This document shows positions 6,594-11,065 of a DNA stretch of 11,065 nt, in pieces. Position numbers and translations under genes: made by a program. Within the stretch, counting starts at the first letter, position 1, and each line of letters opens with the position of its first letter. The notes beneath the pieces are model-generated. The model was not told the origin of the DNA. It did not search any database and was given only the letters and a program-made list of their open reading frames with translations. The stretch covers positions 1-11,065 of the forward strand of contig JAYFPL010000073.1 of the NCBI GenBank assembly GCA_034927775.1. Reading direction: 5' to 3'. The DNA comes from IOR16 sp034927775. Lineage in GTDB: Bacteria; Bacillota; Clostridia; Peptostreptococcales; Anaerovoracaceae.

Positions 6594-8423
6594 ATGTGCG
6601 GAATCGTTGGTTATGTAGGCGATCAAAATGCTTGTGATATTATTATAGATGGATTAAAGAAATTAGAATATAGAGGCTATGATTCTTCAGGAATTGCTCT
6701 TTGCAAGGATGGAAAGTTAGAAGTGCATAAATATAAAGGACGTATTTCTAATTTAGAGGATGCTATTTCAGGAAAAAATTTAAGCAGTTCTATTGGAATT
6801 GGCCACACTCGTTGGGCAACGCATGGAGCACCATCGGATGTAAATGCACATCCCCATACTAACATGGATAAGACCATTGCAGTTGTGCATAATGTCATTA
6901 TCGAAATTTTTGTAGAATTAAAAGAGTGGTTAATTAAAGAACATGACATTGCTTTTAATTCCGAAACGGATACAGAGGTAATTGCACATTTAATTAGTGT
7001 ATTCTATGAAGATAATTTGACGGATGCGGTTTATAAAGCAGTTGAAAAGATGCGTGGGGCTTATGCTTTAGGCGTTGTATGCAGCAAAGAACCGGATAAA
7101 TTGGTAGCTGTTCGAAAGGATAGTCCGTTGGTTGTAGGGTTAGGTGAGGGATGCAATTTTATAGCTTCTGATATTCCTGCATTGTTAAAGCATGTTCGAA
7201 AGATATATTTAATTGAGAACAATGAGACTGTGGTATTGACGAAAAATAAAGTCACATTATATAATGCGGAACGTCAAGAAGTAAAACGTGATGTGTTTCA
7301 TGTAACCTGGGACGCAGATGCGGCCGAAAAAGAAGGTTATGATCATTTTATGATTAAGGAAATTTATGAACAGCCAAAGGGTATTTTTGAAACGCTAACA
7401 CGACGCTTAAATGAAAAGGATGAGATTAATTTAGACGGAATTTGCATGACAAAAGAAGATATAGAACGCTTTAATAAAGTTTATATCGTAGCTTGTGGAA
7501 CTGCGTATCATGCCGGTATGGTTGGTAAATTTATTATTGAAAAACTAGCAAAGGTTCCGGTAGAAATTGATGTTGCTTCTGAGTTCCGTTATCGAGATCC
7601 TTTTGTAGATGATAAGACATTATTCATTGCAGTGAGTCAGTCAGGAGAAACACTGGATACTTTAGCAGCTTTAAGAGAAGCAAAGCGTAAGGGTGCGAGA
7701 ATTTTATCAATTGTTAATGTTGTAGGAAGTTCCGTTGCTAGAGAATCGGATGATGTTTTTTATACGTGGGCAGGTCCGGAAATTGCAGTTGCTTCCACAA
7801 AAGCATATACAACGCAATTAGTGTGTATGTATCTGATTGCACTTTATATGGGCAGAACAAAAGGATGCTTGCCAATGGAAGAATACGATCACTATGTAGA
7901 TGAGTTAAAAGCTATTCCTGATAAGATAAAGCAGATATTAAATCAAGAAAAAAATATTCTTAACATGGCGAAAGAGTTGTATAAACAAGAGCAAGTTTTC
8001 TTTATTGGAAGAGGGCCAGATGTAGGTGTCTCTTACGAGGGATCCTTAAAACTAAAAGAAATATCCTATATTAATTCTTTTGCTATAGCGGCAGGAGAAT
8101 TAAAACATGGAACGATTGCTTTGATTGAACAGGATACTTTGGTGATTGCACTTGCAACACAAGATGCATTGTTTGAGAAAATGTTATCAAATATTCAGGA
8201 AGTTAAGGCGAGGGGTGCTTATGTTGTAGGACTTGCAAAGGAAAACAACAAGGAAATTGAACGACAATCAGATAAAGTAATCTATATTCCTGAATGCAAG
8301 GATGAGATTACTCCGTTGTTATCTGTAATTCCTCTTCAAATATTAGCATATCACATTGCGAAGTTAAGAGGCTGTGATATTGATAAACCAAAAAATTTAG
8401 CTAAGAGTGTAACAGTTGAATAA
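6594..8423 (+). CDS. glmS: Glutamine--fructose-6-phosphate aminotransferase GlmS (with altered motifs)
   Basis: Makes glucosamine-6-phosphate from fructose-6-phosphate and glutamine, the first step toward UDP-GlcNAc. The 609 residues are full length: an N-terminal class II glutaminase domain (about 2-220) with nucleophile Cys2, IGHTRWATHG (68-78) and Asp126, then two SIS sugar-isomerase domains (about 290-430 and 460-600) with SQSGET (348-353), Glu489 in LKLKE, His505 in ELKHG and Lys604 in NLAKSVTVE, the Schiff-base lysine. The start follows AAGGAGGG (6580-6587), seven bases from the ATG. The glutaminase motif, normally HNGIIEN, reads HNVIIEI at 99-105, replacing the oxyanion-hole Gly and the conserved Asn. 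A second segment, usually close to IHSEAYAAGE, reads INSFAIAAGE at 493-502. The frame is intact. Either these are sequence errors or the glutamine-dependent activity is changed. Confidence 0.95.
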   Translation: MCGIVGYVGDQNACDIIIDGLKKLEYRGYDSSGIALCKDGKLEVHKYKGRISNLEDAISGKNLSSSIGIGHTRWATHGAPSDVNAHPHTNMDKTIAVVHNVIIEIFVELKEWLIKEHDIAFNSETDTEVIAHLISVFYEDNLTDAVYKAVEKMRGAYALGVVCSKEPDKLVAVRKDSPLVVGLGEGCNFIASDIPALLKHVRKIYLIENNETVVLTKNKVTLYNAERQEVKRDVFHVTWDADAAEKEGYDHFMIKEIYEQPKGIFETLTRRLNEKDEINLDGICMTKEDIERFNKVYIVACGTAYHAGMVGKFIIEKLAKVPVEIDVASEFRYRDPFVDDKTLFIAVSQSGETLDTLAALREAKRKGARILSIVNVVGSSVARESDDVFYTWAGPEIAVASTKAYTTQLVCMYLIALYMGRTKGCLPMEEYDHYVDELKAIPDKIKQILNQEKNILNMAKELYKQEQVFFIGRGPDVGVSYEGSLKLKEISYINSFAIAAGELKHGTIALIEQDTLVIALATQDALFEKMLSNIQEVKARGAYVVGLAKENNKEIERQSDKVIYIPECKDEITPLLSVIPLQILAYHIAKLRGCDIDKPKNLAKSVTVE

Positions 8424-8435
8424 AAGATTAAAATA

Positions 8436-8463
8436 AAAAGACGGTGGTTTACCACCGTCTTTT
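8436..8463. terminator. Bidirectional terminator between glmS and the second antiporter
   Basis: AAAAGACGGTGG (8436-8447) pairs perfectly with CCACCGTCTTTT (8452-8463) around a TTTA tetraloop. On the + strand the T run is the last part of the stem; on the - strand the stem is followed by the richer CTTTTTATTTTAATC. It lies 12 bases past the glmS stop and 32 bases past the end of the convergent antiporter gene, so it serves both. Confidence 0.92.
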
Positions 8464-8495
8464 ATTAGGTCCTTAATTTTATAATTTTTTGAAGA

Positions 8496-9953
8496 TTACT
8501 CCATAGATTTTGCAGCAATTTCTGCATCCAATTTTCTTTGCTCTATTAGAGCTTCGTATTCTTCGTCTGTCATCTTTTCCATAGAGATTCCAGTAAATCC
8601 ATAGAAGATGGAGACAAGTGGATTGATCCAGTTTAAGAATGCATATGGTGCATATGCAAATGTTTCAACACCCAAGAACTTTGTCATGGAAGCACCGCAA
8701 GTGTTCCATGGAACCAATGCTGAAGTAATGGTTCCGGAGTCTTCCAAGCATCTGGAAAGATTCTTTGCTTTGAGTTTTTTGTCTTCAAATGCTTCTTTAT
8801 ACATACGACCAGGAAGAATAATAGCTAGATATTGGTCAGAAGCGATAATGTTAACAAAGAGACAAGAGAATATTGTAACGGTTACTAATGCACCAGTACT
8901 CTTTGCTACCTTTAACAGTGCTTCTGCTAAAGCAGCTAACATACCTGTGCAGTCCATAACGCCACCAAAGGTCATAGCGCACAAAATTAAGTTTACTGTC
9001 CAGAGCATAGATTTCATACCGCCGCCGCCAAGAAGGTCAGCAACTGTATAGTCATCATTTAAAGCAACTTCACTAATGGATTCGTATCCATAGTGCATAA
9101 TTGTAAACCAATCGCCTACCGGAATACCTTGCATGGTAACCATAAAGATGAGGCCAACGGCAATACCGCCAATTAAACCAGGCAGCGCAGGAGTTTTAAA
9201 TACTACAATTGCAATTAGAAGAACTGGAGCGATTAATAAGATTGGAGAAATTGAAAATTCATTTAAAATTTCATCCTGTAAAATGTTGGCAGTACTCATG
9301 TCGACTTCGCCGCCACCTTTACCCATACCAAGAATACCATAAAGAACAAGAGCAATAAGTAAGGAAGGAGTAACTGTCCAAACCATATGTTGGATATGAT
9401 CGAATAAAGTGGAACCTGCAACAGTTGGAGCTAAGTTTGTAGTATCGGATAATGGAGACATTTTGTCACCAAAGTAAGAACCGGATACAACAGCACCAGC
9501 TGCGATAGCAGGGTTAATACCAAGACCAACAGCGATACCAATCATAGCTACACCTACGGTACCTGCTACCGACCAAGAACTTCCAATCGCTAGAGCAACA
9601 ATACCGCAAAGTAGACAAGCGGTTACAAGGAAAATTCCCGGAGAAATGATATTTAATCCATAATAGATCATTCCCGGAATAACACCGGCAGCTTTCCATG
9701 TACCGATTAGAATACCAACAGTTAATAAAATTAAACAAGATTGCATTGAACGGGAAATACTAGAGATGATACCTTGCTCTAAGAAACTCCATTTCCAACC
9801 ATTGGAGATGGCTACGCCTGAAGCTACAATTGCTGCGATGATTAAAGGAATGTGTAATTCGCCATAACTAGTAAAGACAATGGAATAAATCAGAAGTCCA
9901 ATTGTAATGAGCATTACAACGGCAATCTGCCACATAGGAATTTTTTTACCCAT
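8496..9953 (-). CDS. nhaC: Na+/H+ antiporter NhaC (second of two)
   Basis: Predicted membrane Na+/H+ antiporter of the classical NhaC type, exchanging cytoplasmic Na+ for external protons. The 485 residues give about 11-12 hydrophobic helices. Diagnostic segments are GTWKAAGVIPGMIYYG (84-99), GSSWSVAGTVGVA (124-136) and the loop GSYFGDKMSPLSDTTNLAP (158-176), followed by FDHIQHMVWTVTPS. The C-terminal half carries the partner motif SALVPWNTCGA and ends in a charged cytoplasmic tail. It matches the NhaC signature more closely than the antiporter at 3704-5176, whose corresponding loop is GDNIGLISDTT. The start follows AAGGAGG (complement of 9963-9969) nine bases from the ATG. It is monocistronic in this window, with a near-consensus promoter, and is divergent from the rRNA operon. 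Confidence 0.95.
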   Translation of the reverse strand: MGKKIPMWQIAVVMLITIGLLIYSIVFTSYGELHIPLIIAAIVASGVAISNGWKWSFLEQGIISSISRSMQSCLILLTVGILIGTWKAAGVIPGMIYYGLNIISPGIFLVTACLLCGIVALAIGSSWSVAGTVGVAMIGIAVGLGINPAIAAGAVVSGSYFGDKMSPLSDTTNLAPTVAGSTLFDHIQHMVWTVTPSLLIALVLYGILGMGKGGGEVDMSTANILQDEILNEFSISPILLIAPVLLIAIVVFKTPALPGLIGGIAVGLIFMVTMQGIPVGDWFTIMHYGYESISEVALNDDYTVADLLGGGGMKSMLWTVNLILCAMTFGGVMDCTGMLAALAEALLKVAKSTGALVTVTIFSCLFVNIIASDQYLAIILPGRMYKEAFEDKKLKAKNLSRCLEDSGTITSALVPWNTCGASMTKFLGVETFAYAPYAFLNWINPLVSIFYGFTGISMEKMTDEEYEALIEQRKLDAEIAAKSME

Positions 9954-10034
9954 AGTTTTTTTCCTCCTTGAGATAAAAAGAGATAAGATAAAATAAGTAA
10001 AATATAAATGTGTTGAGGACCTACCAACATGTGT

Positions 10035-10062
10035 ATTATATCATTAATTACTGATTTGTCAA
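10035..10062 (-). promoter_or_regulatory. Strong promoter of the second antiporter
   Basis: On the - strand TTGACA (10062 to 10057) and TATAAT (10040 to 10035) are both perfect sigma-A hexamers, with a 16-base spacer that ends in TGA, adding an extended -10. Transcription would start near 10028, leaving a leader of about 75 bases. TGTTG/CAACA arms (10011-10015 and 10025-10029) with a 9-base centre lie at the start point, a possible but weak operator. Confidence 0.88.
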
Positions 10063-10082
10063 TATATATCGAATTATCAGTT

Positions 10083-10743
10083 TCTTCCGATAGTTGAGAA
10101 AACACAAGCAATGGTAGGGCGACGGATGAAAAAAATAATTGTTTTTTTTTAGATACTCCGTCTATTAATACATAGTATTTGTGTAGATATTAAATATTCG
10201 CATTAATGCAAAAACTGCTTTGAGCGGGTCGATTATAATTATGGAAATGCTCAAAATAAGTATCATTTTTTGTTATACCATGGGTGTCACCCCTCTCTTT
10301 ATAGATTAATGTAACAAAAAGGAAAAAGAATCGTTTGAAAATTCTAATATTATGAAGCAAGTATACTTGTCCACATATTACATGTCAACGAATTGTGCTA
10401 TGTTTCAATTAATGTCAAATCTGATTGAAAGTAAGCGCTAATTACCGAAATAAATAAAAATAGAATAATTTTTCGATAATCTGGATAAAAAATATGAATG
10501 TAAAAAGTATTTTTTTATATTATAATGTTTGAAAATTTTGTATAAAAAATATAACTATTATACATTTTTACTAATATATCAGATTATTTTTTTGAATCAT
10601 TTTAAATCATAACGTATGAAAATAACGTAATTATAATAGATAAACGATTTGAAAAATGCTATATATATAAAGGTAGGAAAAATATCAAAAATAGATGCTG
10701 AAAGATAATATACGAAAAAAATAAAAAAAGTATAAAAAATCGG
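10083..10743. other. AT-rich intergenic region without a recognised gene
   Basis: About 660 bases between the second antiporter's promoter and the rRNA promoters. Stops are frequent in all frames and no open frame has both a useful length and a Shine-Dalgarno. It contains an imperfect hairpin at 10121-10162, an 11-base palindrome GGGTGTCACCC at 10282-10292 and a 12-base palindrome CAAGTATACTTG at 10358-10369. From about 10690 to 10743 it is dominated by A tracts, which probably act as upstream (UP) elements for the rRNA promoter. Confidence 0.6.
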
Positions 10744-10772
10744 TTGACAGAATGTAAATACTTTGCTATTCT
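10744..10772 (+). promoter_or_regulatory. rRNA operon promoter P1
   Basis: TTGACA at 10744-10749, a 17-base spacer, and TATTCT at 10767-10772 preceded by TGC, making an extended -10. A dense A-tract region immediately upstream resembles an UP element. Transcription would start near 10779, just before an imperfect TGTC/GACA hairpin. Confidence 0.75.
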
Positions 10773-10851
10773 AATATAGCTGTCACGCGAGACAACAGAA
10801 AAGAAAAATCGCGAAAACATCAAAAAAAGTTTGAAAAAAATAAAAAAGATG

Positions 10852-10880
10852 TTGACAAAGACAAGCAAGTAGGTTATACT
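10852..10880 (+). promoter_or_regulatory. rRNA operon promoter P2
   Basis: TTGACA at 10852-10857, a 17-base spacer, and TATACT at 10875-10880. A series of A tracts (10823-10849) precedes it. The start would be about 10887. It lies 108 bases downstream of P1; tandem strong promoters of this form are typical of rRNA operons in low-GC Firmicutes. Confidence 0.85.
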
Positions 10881-10886
10881 AAAAAA

Positions 10887-11065
10887 GTTCCGTCAAGACG
10901 GAGCGGCGCTTGAAAAAGCGTGATGAACCTTGAAAACTCCATAGTGTAGAAATTGAGTCAAAGAGATTTTTAAATAAATCTCAAACGTCGAAACAGTGCA
11001 AACTGACAGAGACGAAAAAGACTTAAGTACAAAAACAATCTGCAAAAGATTGGTAAGAAACATTC
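10887..11065 (+). other. Pre-16S rRNA leader (rRNA operon, cut by the window edge)
   Basis: A structured non-coding leader runs from P2 to the window end. It holds two consecutive hairpins, TCCGTC/GACGGA (10889-10894 with 10897-10902) and CGCTT/AAGCG with a GAAA tetraloop (10907-10920). A boxA-like GAACCTTGAAAACT (10924-10937) follows, typical of clostridial rRNA leaders and spacers, where it loads antitermination factors. A third hairpin GAGATTT/AAATCTC (10963-10969 with 10976-10982) follows. The mature 16S 5' end (AGAGTTTGAT) is not reached, so the 16S gene itself is inferred, not seen. Confidence 0.8.

Noticed and set aside
8608..9051. 147-residue open frame opposite the second antiporter
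   Set aside because: Composition mirrors the antisense of a membrane protein; no ribosome binding site or recognisable domain. It is a shadow frame.
10241..10309. 22-codon open frame in the gene-free region
   Set aside because: No Shine-Dalgarno and no credible promoter; a frame this short is expected by chance.
10430..10444. cre-like CcpA site containing GTAAGCGCTAA
   Set aside because: The core matches, but both outer TG/CA ends of the consensus are missing and no gene start is close enough to be controlled.
10659..10868. 69-residue reverse frame over the rRNA promoters
   Set aside because: It is made mostly of poly-A tracts read as Phe/Leu/Ile on the other strand and overlaps two clear promoters.

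Overview
The window is AT-rich chromosomal DNA from a low-GC Firmicute, most likely a clostridial organism of Lachnospiraceae type. This rests on the gene set, the Shine-Dalgarno-led starts, the A/T-rich spacers, the glmS ribozyme and the style of the rRNA leader; no species can be named. It holds seven protein genes, one self-cleaving ribozyme, several intrinsic terminators and the promoter/leader of an rRNA operon whose 16S gene starts beyond the right edge. No tRNA, CRISPR array, insertion sequence or phage gene was seen.

Layout. (1) 32-3502, + strand: cdaA (di-adenylate cyclase), cdaR (its YbbR-domain regulator) and glmM (phosphoglucosamine mutase), ended by a strong terminator. (2) 3600-5208, + strand: an NhaC-superfamily Na+/H+ antiporter with its own candidate promoter and leader. 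(3) 5225-6250, - strand: a threonine-aldolase-family PLP enzyme that shares a bidirectional terminator with the antiporter. (4) 6360-8463, + strand: glmS behind a glmS ribozyme. (5) 8496-10062, - strand: a second, clearly different NhaC-type antiporter with a near-consensus promoter, converging on glmS through another bidirectional terminator. (6) About 10080-10740: AT-rich DNA with no convincing gene. (7) 10744-11065: tandem rRNA promoters and a structured pre-16S leader.

How the genes fit together. GlmS and GlmM make glucosamine-6-P and glucosamine-1-P, precursors of UDP-GlcNAc for the cell wall. CdaA/CdaR make and control c-di-AMP, which in Firmicutes governs potassium and osmotic homeostasis and is linked to GlmM by direct CdaA-GlmM contact in studied species. 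The two Na+/H+ antiporters fit the ion-homeostasis theme, but that link is inference. In Bacillus subtilis cdaA-cdaR-glmM-glmS is a contiguous cluster; here an antiporter and a threonine aldolase lie between glmM and glmS.

The points most worth checking are: (a) GlmS has lost two residues of the near-universal glutaminase NGxxxN motif and has unusual residues in an isomerase-domain segment, although the rest of the protein looks intact; (b) a perfect 11-bp inverted repeat brackets the threonine-aldolase -10 box like an operator; (c) the predicted 5' end of the glmS mRNA folds into a hairpin presenting a strong Shine-Dalgarno sequence with no conventional gene behind it. I did not find a convincing wholly new system.
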